Assembly: GCA_963721435.1 (NCBI GenBank)
Contig: CAVRJC010000012.1
Location: 1,364,001 to 1,428,000 of the forward strand
Direction of reading: 5' to 3'
DNA: 64,000 bases
DNA from: CAVRJC01 sp963721435
Lineage (GTDB): Bacteria; Actinomycetota; Acidimicrobiia; IMCC26256; DASPTH01
Positions 36,516 through 46,063 of this stretch are shown here, one piece after another. The translations under genes and the position numbers were made by a program. The notes beneath the pieces are model-generated. The model saw nothing but the letters and a program-made list of their open reading frames with translations. It was not told the origin of the DNA and did not search any database. Positions within the stretch are counted from its first letter, which is position 1; each line of letters begins with the position of its first letter.

Positions 36516-38105
36516 TCAACGAGGCGGGCCGTCCGAGCACACGCCGTCCGCAGCGCCGGCTTCTCCCGACGGCGCTGTCAACGACCGAACTCGGTACAGG
36601 ACGCCGTCCCCTTCGCGCGCTTGGGGCTCGAGGGCGACACGCCTGGCCAGCAAGCTGGGAGGCATGACGAAGCTTCTGCCGGTAGAGCTTCCTGTGAACC
36701 AGATGAGGTACGTCGGCCTGCCGCATCGGACATCTCGAAGCAGGCGGCCAGGCTCGGTGCGAAGGTCGACCGCGTCAGGAAGACCTCGAGGCGGCCCGAA
36801 CCTGACTGTGCGTCGAGTGAGGTACGAGATCGGCTCGGGCAGATTGCTGAAGAGACGCGCGGTGCGCGGGAGGTCTTGCACGTCTCGCACCAGCGGGGAC
36901 CTTTGCCATGACAGGTCGGCAAACCCGATCCCGTCGCGCTCGCGCTCGTGCACAGCCTTGACGAAGAGTCCCGTTTGGAGCACCAACCAGGCCGAGAACC
37001 CCAAGACGAGTACGGTGCGGATTCTCGAGTTCAGCCTCGCGTTCGAGAAGACGCTGTCGGCGGTGCACGCGACGAGAATGACGAGTGGCACGAACAAGGG
37101 GTAGAGAAGACGTTCGTCGAGCCCGTTGATCGAAGTCGCGCTGGCGGAAGCGATCACGACCACGAGATAGACAACGACATAGACGAAGATAGGGATCAGA
37201 CTGGGGCGGGTAGCGCTGCCATCGTGCTCAGGCGATGCGTCGGCAGAGCGGTCGGTTGCCTTGCCCCACCGACGCCAGGCGATCGCGGACCCGCCGAGAA
37301 CGACACCCGCCAGCGCCACGATCCGCACCGCTACAGGGAGGCTGCTCGGGAGCACCCAGGTCGACATTGTGTCGATGGTCTGCCCGATGTTTGTGAGCAC
37401 TCCTCGGTGCGAGGGGACGCGATCTCCGAACGCTCCCGTTCCTTCAGCGATGTTCCGGAGAGCCCAGGCGAGAGGGACTGCTCCCAGCGCTCCCGCGAGG
37501 AGTGCGATTCGCCCTATCGACTTCTTGAGTCCTCGCTGCTGGAGCCATGCCAGCGTCACGACCGTGAGGCTCACTGCCGCAAGCGCGATTCCCGAATACC
37601 GCAAGAGAAAGCCGAGCCACGAGAGCGCGACCGCAGCAGCGAGCAGTCTCAGCCGCTCGGCGCGCATCCAGTCTTCGAGCACGATCAGAAGCCCGAGCAC
37701 CACGACGACGAACACTGGCTCCGACCAGGCCATGCCGGACACGCGCAGCGCCATGGGCGAAACGGCCACCGCGGCAGCCGAAGCAACGGCAACCCATGCT
37801 GCGCGGACGTGTCGCCGAACCATGACAAAGGCCAAGAAGATCTCGACCGCGAACACGGCCGCCCCCAGCCAGCGAGCGACCGTAGCGGCGTCTACCCCGA
37901 AGAGGTTCCCAGCCGAGAGGATCATGGGGAAACCGGGCGGGAACATCGTGAGCGCGGAATCGTCGAAGCTGACGAGCCCACGCCCTGCAGCCAGGTTCCG
38001 AGCGGTTCCGACGTACGCTGCCGAATCGGGCGAAATACCTGCACCATGCCTGGTCGAGACCAGCACCGCGACGAACGACAGCAGGCAGAGCGCTCCCACG
38101 GTCAT
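36516..38105 (-). CDS. GT-C type membrane glycosyltransferase (PMT/ArnT-like)
   Basis: About 529 aa from ATG 38105; the frame is open to 38267 and TTG 38145 is another possible start. Ten or more hydrophobic helices. The first periplasmic loop has GISPDSAAYVGTARNLAAG, placing an Asp where GT-C enzymes carry the catalytic acidic residue, followed by FPPGFPM. The C-terminal 120 residues form a soluble domain. It probably transfers a polyprenyl-linked sugar outside the membrane. GC is lower than in the neighbours, like the broken GT61 gene downstream, suggesting a shared origin. Confidence 0.7.
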   Translation of the reverse strand: MTVGALCLLSFVAVLVSTRHGAGISPDSAAYVGTARNLAAGRGLVSFDDSALTMFPPGFPMILSAGNLFGVDAATVARWLGAAVFAVEIFLAFVMVRRHVRAAWVAVASAAAVAVSPMALRVSGMAWSEPVFVVVVLGLLIVLEDWMRAERLRLLAAAVALSWLGFLLRYSGIALAAVSLTVVTLAWLQQRGLKKSIGRIALLAGALGAVPLAWALRNIAEGTGAFGDRVPSHRGVLTNIGQTIDTMSTWVLPSSLPVAVRIVALAGVVLGGSAIAWRRWGKATDRSADASPEHDGSATRPSLIPIFVYVVVYLVVVIASASATSINGLDERLLYPLFVPLVILVACTADSVFSNARLNSRIRTVLVLGFSAWLVLQTGLFVKAVHERERDGIGFADLSWQRSPLVRDVQDLPRTARLFSNLPEPISYLTRRTVRFGPPRGLPDAVDLRTEPGRLLRDVRCGRPTYLIWFTGSSTGRSFVMPPSLLARRVALEPQAREGDGVLYRVRSLTAPSGEAGAADGVCSDGPPR

Positions 38106-38278
38106 CGCCGGGCCGCGCCGCGACCCCGCCTGCGACCACTTCAATGCACGCCTCTTCGGCACGAGAACGACTGCCCTTTCATGTTGCGGTCGGGGCAAGT
38201 CAACCAGAAGGTGAAGGACCCGCCGGCGATCGGCGCGACGGCGCAGCGCAGTTGATCGAGGCTGCAAGAATCATCTCG

Positions 38279-40802
38279 ATGAGGCAGGAAGAGACCACAC
38301 ACGAACGGGGCAAGACATCCGAGCCCGATGGACGCTCGACGGGTTGGGGACGATGGCGCGTCCGTTTCGTCGCACTGCTCGGTGTTGTCCTGATCGCGTT
38401 CAGCGCCGTGGGGTGGTGGCTCAGCACGCGCGTGCTCGACGCCGACGGGTTCGCCGACGTGGTCGCGATCTCATCGCAACGCAAGGAGGTGCGCGACTAC
38501 GTCGCCGACCAGGCGACGCTGCGTCTCGCGCGGACCTCGAACTTCGTGTCGGCGGCGCGGCCGGTCGTGGCGGACGCAGTCTCCCAGGCCATCGCCACGC
38601 CCCCGTGGAGGAGGCCGTCCGCGACTTCGCGGTGCGTGCGCACGACCAGATCTTCCGCTTCACCGAGGAACGGCGGGTGAGCGTCTCCTCCGCGCAGGCG
38701 GCGATCACCGTGCGCACCGCGCTCGAGAGCATCAACCCGAGCTTGGCCAAGAAGGTGCCCCCGAACGTGCTGAGCGCGACGACGACGATCTCGCAGTCGC
38801 CGAGCGTCGACACGCTCGTCAGCGCCAGTCGATGGGTCGAGGACCTCTACATCCCGATGTTCCTGATCGGGGTCGCGCTGCTGGCGCTCGTGATCTGGAA
38901 GTCCAGAGACCGCGTCCACGCGATACGCGCCAGCGGCATTCTTCTCGCAGTCGTGGGCGCGCTGCTCTACGGCATCGGCGCGGCGACGCCGGCGTTCGCC
39001 GACGCGGCCGCGACCAACGATCCCGGTCGCGGTGAAGCCGTCGCCCAATTCATCGGCGTGCTCGTCGGCCGACTCGGTGGCGCTGGCAAGGGGATGATCG
39101 TGGTCGGCATCGTGCTCGCACTCGCTCCCGGGCACGACGGCGGCGACCTGCGGCACCGGTGGGCGCGCGTTCGGGCGTGGTTCGAGGTGCACCGCGCGAG
39201 CCGGCGCTGGAGGTTCGCCGGTGGCCTCGGCTCGCGATCCTGGCGTTTCTCGTCCTGACGATCCGCGAGGACGTCGTCTCCGCGTTGGTCGCGGTCGCCG
39301 CGCTCCTGGTGCTCTACGTCGGGACCGTCATCTGCCTGCGGGCGTCGGGCGTGCTCGTCACCGACCATTCGATCAAGGCGATCCACAAGCGCGAGGTCGC
39401 ACTGGTACTCGTCGCCATGATCGCCGGCTTCATGATCACCGCGACGGCCGCGGTGCAGGTGGTCGCAGCGAGCACCGAGACCCCGAAGGCGAACCCGACC
39501 AACCAGGGCTGCAATGGCTACGTCGAGCTGTGTGCCTTCGCGGTGAACCAGATCGTGTGGCCGGCCAGCCACAACGCGATGTCGTCCGCGGCGTACGACT
39601 TCCTCGGCGCCGAGCACACCATCACCATCCCCGAGCAGCTCAATGCCGGCGCGCGGTTCCTGATGCTCGACGCCTACTACGGGTACGACGACGGCGGGCT
39701 CGTGCGTACCAACCTCGCGGGTGGCGTCGACCGAAAGCAGCTCGAGGCCGACCGCGGTGCGGACGCGGTCAAGGAGCTCGATCGCATCGGTGCGTTGACC
39801 GGCGCGGCCGACACGTCGGGCACGAAGAAGGACATCTACTTCTGCCACGACCTCTGCGAGCTCGGCGCGGTGTCGGCGCACGAGGTGCTCGGGAACATCC
39901 GCGACTTTCTCGACCAGAACCTCACCGACGTCGTGATCATCGACATCGAGGACTACGTGCAGCCCCACGACTTCAAGCAGGCGCTGATCGACGCGGACCT
40001 CTTCGACAGGGTGTGGCAGCCGAAGAAGATGGGCAAATGGCCGACGCTCTACAACATGGTCGTGCCATCGAACCCCAAGGACGAGCAGAACCTCCGGCGC
40101 CTCATCGTGATGTACGAGAAGCACAAGAGCCCGTACAAGTGGCTGCTGAACACCTACAAGGTGTCGGAGGAGACGAACTTCTTCTACAAGTCGGTCGCCA
40201 AGTTCGACTGCCTGCCGAAGCGCGGTGGTACGGGCAAGAGCTTCTTCATCGTCAACCATTGGATCAACTCCGGAGGGATACCGGATCCCGTCGACGCCGC
40301 GAAGACGAACTCGGAGGCGACGATCACGAAGCGCGTCCAGCAGTGCGTCGCAACCCGCGGGAAGCCGCCCAACACGATCGCGGTCGACTTCACCGCGAGC
40401 GGCGATCTCTACAAGACGGTCCGCACCCTCAACTCGGCCATCGCCCGGCAGTCCGGCGTCACCCAACGCATCGACGAGATCACGGCCGCCGCGCGCTACT
40501 ACCGCGACTCGCCGCTCGTGAGTGCGAAGGACAGCAAGTTCTACGCGAAGACCTTGAAGGAGATCAGAGGGCTGCACCGGCTGCCGCGTGTCTCCGCGAA
40601 GAAGGCGCGCGCGCTGCTCGGCCCGGTCGCCGACTCGCTGCCGAAGCCGCCGTCGCTCGAGGACCTCGTCAGCCCGTCGGTCCCGACGAGCGCGGAGCTG
40701 GACGAGGTGAAGACGCAGGACGAGCAGGCGGCCGCGGCAACCACGACGACCACGGCCCCACCGACCACGACGTCACCGAAGAAGTCCGGCAAGAGCCGCT
40801 GA
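38279..40802 (+). pseudogene. Membrane protein with extracytoplasmic PI-PLC-like domain, two frameshifts (near 38610 and 39210)
   Basis: Restoring one C in the run at about 38598-38612 and one base near 39195-39225 gives a single 841-aa protein (length then divisible by three). A membrane anchor (about 30-50), an extracytoplasmic loop, and five or six more helices precede a PI-PLC-like TIM barrel: WPASHNAMSSA and FCHDLCELG hold the two catalytic-type histidines, then VVIIDIEDYV. The C-terminus is a Thr/Pro-rich tail. Enzymes of this fold cleave phosphoinositide or GPI-like lipids; actinobacteria have abundant phosphatidylinositol, so a cell-envelope lipid is a plausible substrate. Confidence 0.75.
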
Positions 40803-40814
40803 CGCGGACGCGAA

Positions 40815-40857
40815 GAACCGTCAGAACGGCGGATACCGATACCAGTTCTGACGGTTC
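40815..40857. terminator. Bidirectional terminator between convergent genes
   Basis: GAACCGTCAGAAC (40815-40827) and GTTCTGACGGTTC (40845-40857) form a perfect 13-bp stem with a 17-nt loop, 12 bp after one stop and 38 bp before the other. Confidence 0.7.
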
Positions 40858-40895
40858 CTCGGGGGAAGGTGCTGCGTCGTGTCCGACGCGGCGGG

Positions 40896-42167
40896 TTACG
40901 CGAACGAACCGACGGTGCGGAACGCCCACATGCCGGCGCCTTCGGGCACCTGCTCGAGCGGGTGGTTGATGTCGTCGAGGGTCGGGGCGTTGATCGTCTG
41001 CGCGACCTTGTGCAGGTGATCGCCGTCGAAGCCGTAGACGCGCACGCCGTTGAGGCCGAGCATCGCCTTGACCTTCTCGCCGTCGAGCCCTGCGTACGCG
41101 AAGCGGATCCCCATGTGGCTGTGCGGCTCCGCGCTCATGTCGTCGAGGTGCTTCCACACGCCTTCGATGTGCGGGTAGTCGGTGCCCCAGATGACGTTCT
41201 GCCAGTAGTCGTTCTCGATGGCGTCTTCCGCCTCGAAGCGCGACATGAAGCTCGCACCCAGGAACACGTGCTCCCGGATGTAGTCGCTCGGCTTCTTCGG
41301 CATGTTCGCCATCCACTGGAGCGAGTCGAGGTCGTCCATCTTGGTCTTGAACCACTGACCCGGCTGCTCGGTGACGACGATGCGCAGGTTCGGGTAGCGG
41401 TCGAACACGCCGGCGAACAGCATGCGGTGCACCGGGCGCCGCGTGAGCTCGTTCACCTCGTAGAGCCACGTGGGGTACCCGCCCGGCAGGTCGTCGGGCT
41501 CGCCCGCGCCGCCGTGCGTGCAGAACGCCATGTCGAGGTCGTTGATCGCGGCCCAGAACGGCTCCCACGCGGGATCGTGGTACTTGTACTTGCCGGTCCA
41601 GCGTGACTTCGAGAACTGGTCCTCGCCCGACTCGGCCGGGAAGTTGATGCCCTTGAGGCCGTGGTCACGGGCCCACTGGGCTTCCTTGATCGCGTCCTCG
41701 ATGTTCCACATCGGCAGGTGCGCGAGGCCGACGTGGCGCTCGGGCTGCACGGACACGAAGTCGGCGAGCCACTGGTTGTACATGTGACGGCCGACGGCCG
41801 CGTGCTCGTAGCTCACCTCGTAGTGCCGCGTCATCGTGGCCGCGCCCGCGGACGGGTCGGACATGATGAACGGGATCGGGTGCGCGTTCTGGCTGCCGTG
41901 GAAGATGACCTCACCCGCGGTGCCGTCCTGGTCGAGGTCGGCGAGGCGCTGGTAGACGTCGTAGTGCCCGGTGGTGCCGAGCGGCGCGTCGTCGCGGTAC
42001 GGGCTGGTCTCCTCCCACGCCGTGACGAACGCGTCGTAGTCGTCGAGGAAGTCCTTCGGGCAGTACTGGCGGAGGTCTTCCTTCAACCTCGGTCCGATGT
42101 GCGTGTCACACGAGACGATGACGACCCGCTCGCCGTTGCCGTTTTGGCCGTTGCCGTTCTCCGACAT
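40896..42167 (-). CDS. COG2159 amidohydrolase, paralogue B
   Basis: 423 aa from ATG 42167, with AAGGAG 7-8 nt upstream. VVIVSCDTHIGPRLKEDLR has the Asp-x-His equivalent; MAFCTHGGAGEPDDLPGG, the Arg-His of RPVHRMLFAGVF, and WGTDYPHIEGVW complete the metal site. Closely related to the gene just upstream (35 bp away), so a recent duplication within one operon. Substrate unknown; the linked IclR, thiolase and CoA-transferase genes suggest breakdown of an aromatic or other carboxylic acid. Confidence 0.88.
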   Translation of the reverse strand: MSENGNGQNGNGERVVIVSCDTHIGPRLKEDLRQYCPKDFLDDYDAFVTAWEETSPYRDDAPLGTTGHYDVYQRLADLDQDGTAGEVIFHGSQNAHPIPFIMSDPSAGAATMTRHYEVSYEHAAVGRHMYNQWLADFVSVQPERHVGLAHLPMWNIEDAIKEAQWARDHGLKGINFPAESGEDQFSKSRWTGKYKYHDPAWEPFWAAINDLDMAFCTHGGAGEPDDLPGGYPTWLYEVNELTRRPVHRMLFAGVFDRYPNLRIVVTEQPGQWFKTKMDDLDSLQWMANMPKKPSDYIREHVFLGASFMSRFEAEDAIENDYWQNVIWGTDYPHIEGVWKHLDDMSAEPHSHMGIRFAYAGLDGEKVKAMLGLNGVRVYGFDGDHLHKVAQTINAPTLDDINHPLEQVPEGAGMWAFRTVGSFA

Positions 42168-42202
42168 ACGAGTGCTCCTTCTGAAACGTCGTGGTGCTCG
42201 AA

Positions 42203-43456
42203 CTACATGAACGCGCCGACGGTACGGAAGGCCCAGAGGCCACCGTCCGCGGGGATCTCGTCGAGGGGCTCGTTGATCTGCGCGCGCGTCGGCGCGTTGA
42301 TCTTCTGCGCGATGTCGTGCATCGCCACGCCGTCGAAGCCGTAGACCTCGATCGCGTTGAGCCCGAGCATCGCCTCCACCTTGTCGAGGTCGAGGCCGTG
42401 GTAGCTGTAACGCAGCGAGCGCTGGCTGTAGGGCTCCACGGTGTCGTCCTCGAGGAAGCGCCAGGTGCCCTCGATGTGCGGGTAGTCGGTGCCCCAGAGG
42501 ATGTTGCGCCAGTAGCCCATCTCGATGGAGTCGATCGCCTCGAAGCGTGATTGGAAGCTCGCGCCGAGGAACACGTTGCTCTCCATGTACTCGCTCGGCT
42601 TCTTCTCCAGGTTCTGCATCCACTGGAGCGAGTCGAGGTCGTCCTTCTTCGTCTGCCACCACTGACCGGGCTGCTCGGTGACGACCACCTTGAGGCCGGG
42701 GTGGCGCTGGAAGACGCCCGCGAAGATCATGCGGTGGATCGGGCGGCGGGTGAGCTCGTTCGCCTCGTACACCCAGCTCGCGTCGCCGCCGGGGAGGTTG
42801 TCGGGGTCGCCCGCGCCACCGTGGGTCGCGAGCGCCATGCCGAGGTCCTCACACGCCGACCAGAACGGCTCCCACACCGGGTCGTTGTACTTGAACTGGC
42901 CGCCCCAGCGTGACTTCGAGATCTGGTCGGGGCCGGACTCCGACGGGAAGTTGATGCCGCGCAGGCCGTGCTCGCGCGCCCAGTGCGCTTCCTTGATCGC
43001 GTCGTCGATGTTCCACAACGGCAGGTGCGCGAGACCCACGTGGCGCTCGGGCTCGACCGAGCAGAAGTCGGCGAGCCACTCGTTGTACATGTGACGACCG
43101 ACCGCCGCGTGCTCGTAGTCGACGTCGTACTTGCGGCCCATCGTGGCCATGCCGATCGACGGGTCGGAGATGATGAAGGGGATCGGCTGGCCGTTCTGGC
43201 TGCCGTGGAAGATCACCTCGCCCGCGGTGCCGTCCTGGTTCAGGTCTTCGATGCGGCGGTACGGGTCGAAGTGACCGGTGGTGCCCATCACGACGTCGAC
43301 GGCGTGGCTGCCGTTCTCGCCTTCGACGTACGCCACGAACGCGTCGTAGTCGTCGAGGTAGGCCTTCGGGCAGTAGGGCCGGAGGTCTTCGCGAAGCCGT
43401 GGGCCGATGTGCGTGTCACACGAGACGATGACGACCTTGTCGTCGTGGTTGGACAT
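42203..43456 (-). CDS. COG2159 amidohydrolase, paralogue A
   Basis: 417 aa from ATG 43456 (CAGGAG about 11 nt upstream). Same blocks as its neighbour: VVIVSCDTHIGPRLREDLR, LATHGGAGDPDNLPGG, RPIHRMIFAGVF, WGTDYPHIEGTW. Transcribed away from the IclR-type regulator, with the palindromic operator in between, so it is the likely regulatory target. Confidence 0.88.
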   Translation of the reverse strand: MSNHDDKVVIVSCDTHIGPRLREDLRPYCPKAYLDDYDAFVAYVEGENGSHAVDVVMGTTGHFDPYRRIEDLNQDGTAGEVIFHGSQNGQPIPFIISDPSIGMATMGRKYDVDYEHAAVGRHMYNEWLADFCSVEPERHVGLAHLPLWNIDDAIKEAHWAREHGLRGINFPSESGPDQISKSRWGGQFKYNDPVWEPFWSACEDLGMALATHGGAGDPDNLPGGDASWVYEANELTRRPIHRMIFAGVFQRHPGLKVVVTEQPGQWWQTKKDDLDSLQWMQNLEKKPSEYMESNVFLGASFQSRFEAIDSIEMGYWRNILWGTDYPHIEGTWRFLEDDTVEPYSQRSLRYSYHGLDLDKVEAMLGLNAIEVYGFDGVAMHDIAQKINAPTRAQINEPLDEIPADGGLWAFRTVGAFM

Positions 43457-43518
43457 GAGCGGTGCAACTCCTGACCCGCGCGCGGACGTCGGTCGTGGTG
43501 GAAGGATTGATCGTAACT

Positions 43519-43557
43519 CTTCGCAATGTGTTTCGTCAACCTTCGCACTATGCGAAG
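43519..43557. promoter_or_regulatory. Operator of the IclR/amidohydrolase intergenic region
   Basis: CTTCGCA-CTA-TGCGAAG (43541-43557) is a perfect 7+7 palindrome; an extra half-site CTTCGCA lies at 43519-43525. It sits directly upstream of the regulator's -10 box (TACGTT, 43566-43571), as expected for autoregulation and control of the divergent amidohydrolases. Confidence 0.65.
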
Positions 43558-43565
43558 AACTGTGG

Positions 43566-43571
43566 TACGTT
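43566..43571 (+). promoter_or_regulatory. Extended -10 box of the IclR-type gene
   Basis: TGG-TACGTT, ending 6 nt before GTG 43578; leaderless-type spacing. Confidence 0.5.
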
Positions 43572-43577
43572 CCCCCT

Positions 43578-44489
43578 GTGGCCCGACCCTCTCCGCAGAC
43601 CGACCGCGTCGTCGCGGTGGTGGATCTCCTCGCCAACCGGCCCGACGGCATGACGTTGTCGGAGATCGCCCGCCGCCTCGGGCTGAGCCCGGTGACGATG
43701 CACCCGATGCTGGCCAGCCTGCTGCGCGCGGGGTGGATCGTGCGCCACCCCACCCGCAAGACCTACCGGCTCGGGCCTGCCCTCGCGATGATCGGTCCGA
43801 CCGCCGCCGCCGGTTTCTCGGCCATCGACGTGTGCCACCCCGTGCTCGCCGCGCTCCAGCAGGAGCTCCGGCTGAGCGCGCTCGCGGTCGCCCCCGGGGA
43901 GGAGCAGGGCCTGGTCGTCGACCTCGTCCACGACCCCGCCGACGCCGAGCGCGGCGTACGGATCGGTGATCCCGTGCCCTTCCAGCCGCCGCTCGGGTTC
44001 TCGTACATGGCCTGGCAGGACGACAAGACGGTGTCGCGTTGGATCGCCCGCGGGGGCGACGACCCCGAGATCGAGCGCCGCTACCGCCACATCCTCGACG
44101 TCACGCGCGAGCGCGGGTACTCGGTCGACATCGTCGTCCCTCCGCAGGCGCAGCTCGGACGGTTGCTCACGCAGATCGATCCCGGCGTGCTCGAGCGCGC
44201 GTCGGCCGACGCGTCGCACGGCGAGGTGCGCGACGCGATCGAGCGCTACGCGGCGACGCTGGCAGCCGACGCCGCCTACGGGCCGGCGGAGCTGGACCCC
44301 GACGGGACCTATCTCTTCGACACCGTCAGCGCGCCCGTGTTCGACCACCGGGCCGAGGTGGCCCTGATCGTCGGGCTGCGCGGCTTTCGTGAGTCGGTCA
44401 CCGGGCTCGAGGCCGAGAAGATCGGGCAACGGCTCGTCGACGCGTGCGCGGAGATCACCGCTGCCATCGGAGGCACGCGGCCACTCTGA
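43578..44489 (+). CDS. IclR-family transcriptional regulator
   Basis: 303 aa from GTG 43578. The winged helix (about 8-70) contains MTLSEIARRLGLSPVTMHPML; the remainder is an effector-binding GAF-like domain with GFSAIDVCHPVLAALQ and the C-terminal VSAPVFDHRAEVALIVGLRGF. IclR proteins typically sense aromatic or small organic acids. The divergent amidohydrolase pair and downstream thiolase suggest it controls a local catabolic set. A palindrome abuts its promoter. Confidence 0.88.
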   Translation: MARPSPQTDRVVAVVDLLANRPDGMTLSEIARRLGLSPVTMHPMLASLLRAGWIVRHPTRKTYRLGPALAMIGPTAAAGFSAIDVCHPVLAALQQELRLSALAVAPGEEQGLVVDLVHDPADAERGVRIGDPVPFQPPLGFSYMAWQDDKTVSRWIARGGDDPEIERRYRHILDVTRERGYSVDIVVPPQAQLGRLLTQIDPGVLERASADASHGEVRDAIERYAATLAADAAYGPAELDPDGTYLFDTVSAPVFDHRAEVALIVGLRGFRESVTGLEAEKIGQRLVDACAEITAAIGGTRPL

Positions 44490-44493
44490 CCGG

Positions 44494-44499
44494 TAGCGT
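44494..44499 (+). promoter_or_regulatory. -10 box of the thiolase-like gene
   Basis: TAGCGT, 8 nt before GTG 44508; overlaps no gene. Confidence 0.4.
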
Positions 44500-44507
44500 G
44501 CGCGTTC

Positions 44508-46013
44508 GTGGTCGACGCGTCCCGCACGCCCGTCATCGTCGCAACCGGTCAGGTGCTCGAACGCGACGAGATCGTGCAGGCCGCCGACCTCGCGGTGCGC
44601 GCGGCGCGCGGCGCGCTCGACGCATCACGTGGCGTCGAGCGGCGCATCCAACGGGTGACGATGCTGTCGACGTTGTTCTCTCCGGCGAGCGCGACGGTCG
44701 CCACCGAGGTCGCGACGCAACTGGGGCTGCGCGACGCGCACTGTGAGACGACGTCCGTCGGTGGCAACACCCCACCGTGGCTCGTGACGCGCGCGGCTGA
44801 GGACATCGCGCGCGGGGACCTCGATGCGACGCTGATCGTCGGCGCGGAGGCGGCGCGGTCGGCGCGCGCCACCGGTGGACGCGACGGTGGGATCCGGTTC
44901 CGCGCCAACCAGGGCGACGCGGACGGTGGTGCCGCCGACCCGGTCGTGGGCGGCTCGGAGAAGGGCTACGTGAGCCGGGCCGAGGTGAAGGCGGGGCTCA
45001 CGTACCCGACCGTCGTCTACCCGTTGCTCGAGAGCGTCCTCGCGTCCGATGCCGGTCGCAGCTTCGCCGAGCAACGAGCATTCGTCGCCGGGCTCATGGC
45101 CCGCTTCACCGACGTGGCGGCGACGCACCCGTGCGCGTGGTTCCCGACGCGCGCGACCGCGGAGGAGCTGGCCACGCCGACCACCGACAACCGGCTGATC
45201 TCGGAGCCGTACACGAAGCGCATGAACGCGTTCCCGTTCGTCGACCAGGCGGCGGCACTCGTGATGTGCTCGCTCGCGGTCGCGCAGGAAGCGGGCGTCG
45301 ACGACGGCGCGATCTTCGTGTGGGCCGGTGCCGACGCGTACGAGGTGCGGCTGCCCACGGCCCGACCCGAGCTCGGGCGCGCCGTCGGCCTGCGCGCCGC
45401 GGTCGCCCGCACCTTCGCAGCCGCCGCGGTCGGTGCCGACGACATCGGGGCGTTCGACTTCTACTGCTGCTTCCCGAGCGCGGTGGAGATGGCCGCCGAC
45501 GCGGCCGGTATCGCGCTCGACGACCCGCGCGGGCTCACGGTCACCGGTGGCCTGCCGTACTTCGGCGGCCCGGGCAACAACTACATGACGCACGGCATCG
45601 CGACCATGGCCGAGAACCTCCGCGGCTCCGGTGGGCTCGGTCTGTGCAGCTCGCCGGGTGGGTTCATGACCAAGCACGGGGTGACGGTGCTCGGCGCGAC
45701 CCCGCCGGCCGACGGGTTCCGACGGGGCGAGACCGACGCCGACCAAGCGGTGATCGACGCCAGCGCGTTGACCGTCGCGGTCGACGACGACATCGACGGC
45801 GACGCCCGGATCGTGGCCAACACCGTGCGCTACGCGGCCGACGGGTCGGTGGAGGGCGCGCCCATGATCGGGCTGCTCGCCGACGGCCGGCGGGTCGCCG
45901 CCGAGGCGCACCCCGACCTGCTCCCCGACCTCGCCGGGCGCCTGCTCGTCGGGGAGACCGTCCGAGTGCGGAGCGACCCGCCCGTGTGGACCTTCGCCTC
46001 CGCCTCCTCCTGA
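44508..46013 (+). CDS. Thiolase-superfamily protein (acetyl-CoA acetyltransferase / SCP-x-like)
   Basis: 501 aa from GTG 44508. TPVIVATGQVLERDE is a thiolase-type start; VGGNTPPWLVTRAAEDI replaces the usual nucleophile loop, and no clear N-terminal catalytic Cys is visible (the nearest is in DAHCETTSVGG). The second half has GAFDFYCCFPSAVEMAA, GGLPYFGGPGNNYMTHG and GLCSSPGGFMTKHG, the C-terminal His/Cys blocks of SCP-x-like thiolases. The last 90 residues form an added OB-like tail. Likely acts on CoA thioesters; the exact reaction is uncertain. Confidence 0.8.
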   Translation: MVDASRTPVIVATGQVLERDEIVQAADLAVRAARGALDASRGVERRIQRVTMLSTLFSPASATVATEVATQLGLRDAHCETTSVGGNTPPWLVTRAAEDIARGDLDATLIVGAEAARSARATGGRDGGIRFRANQGDADGGAADPVVGGSEKGYVSRAEVKAGLTYPTVVYPLLESVLASDAGRSFAEQRAFVAGLMARFTDVAATHPCAWFPTRATAEELATPTTDNRLISEPYTKRMNAFPFVDQAAALVMCSLAVAQEAGVDDGAIFVWAGADAYEVRLPTARPELGRAVGLRAAVARTFAAAAVGADDIGAFDFYCCFPSAVEMAADAAGIALDDPRGLTVTGGLPYFGGPGNNYMTHGIATMAENLRGSGGLGLCSSPGGFMTKHGVTVLGATPPADGFRRGETDADQAVIDASALTVAVDDDIDGDARIVANTVRYAADGSVEGAPMIGLLADGRRVAAEAHPDLLPDLAGRLLVGETVRVRSDPPVWTFASASS

Positions 46014-46021
46014 GCAAGCGT

Positions 46022-46051
46022 CAGTTGAGTGGGAAATAGCCACCTCAACTG
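46022..46051. terminator. Bidirectional hairpin between convergent genes
   Basis: CAGTTGAG and CTCAACTG form an 8-bp stem, with TGG/CCA continuing inside; no T-tract. It lies between the thiolase-like stop (46013) and the CoA transferase stop (46064). Confidence 0.5.
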
Positions 46052-46063
46052 TCACGTGGTCGG

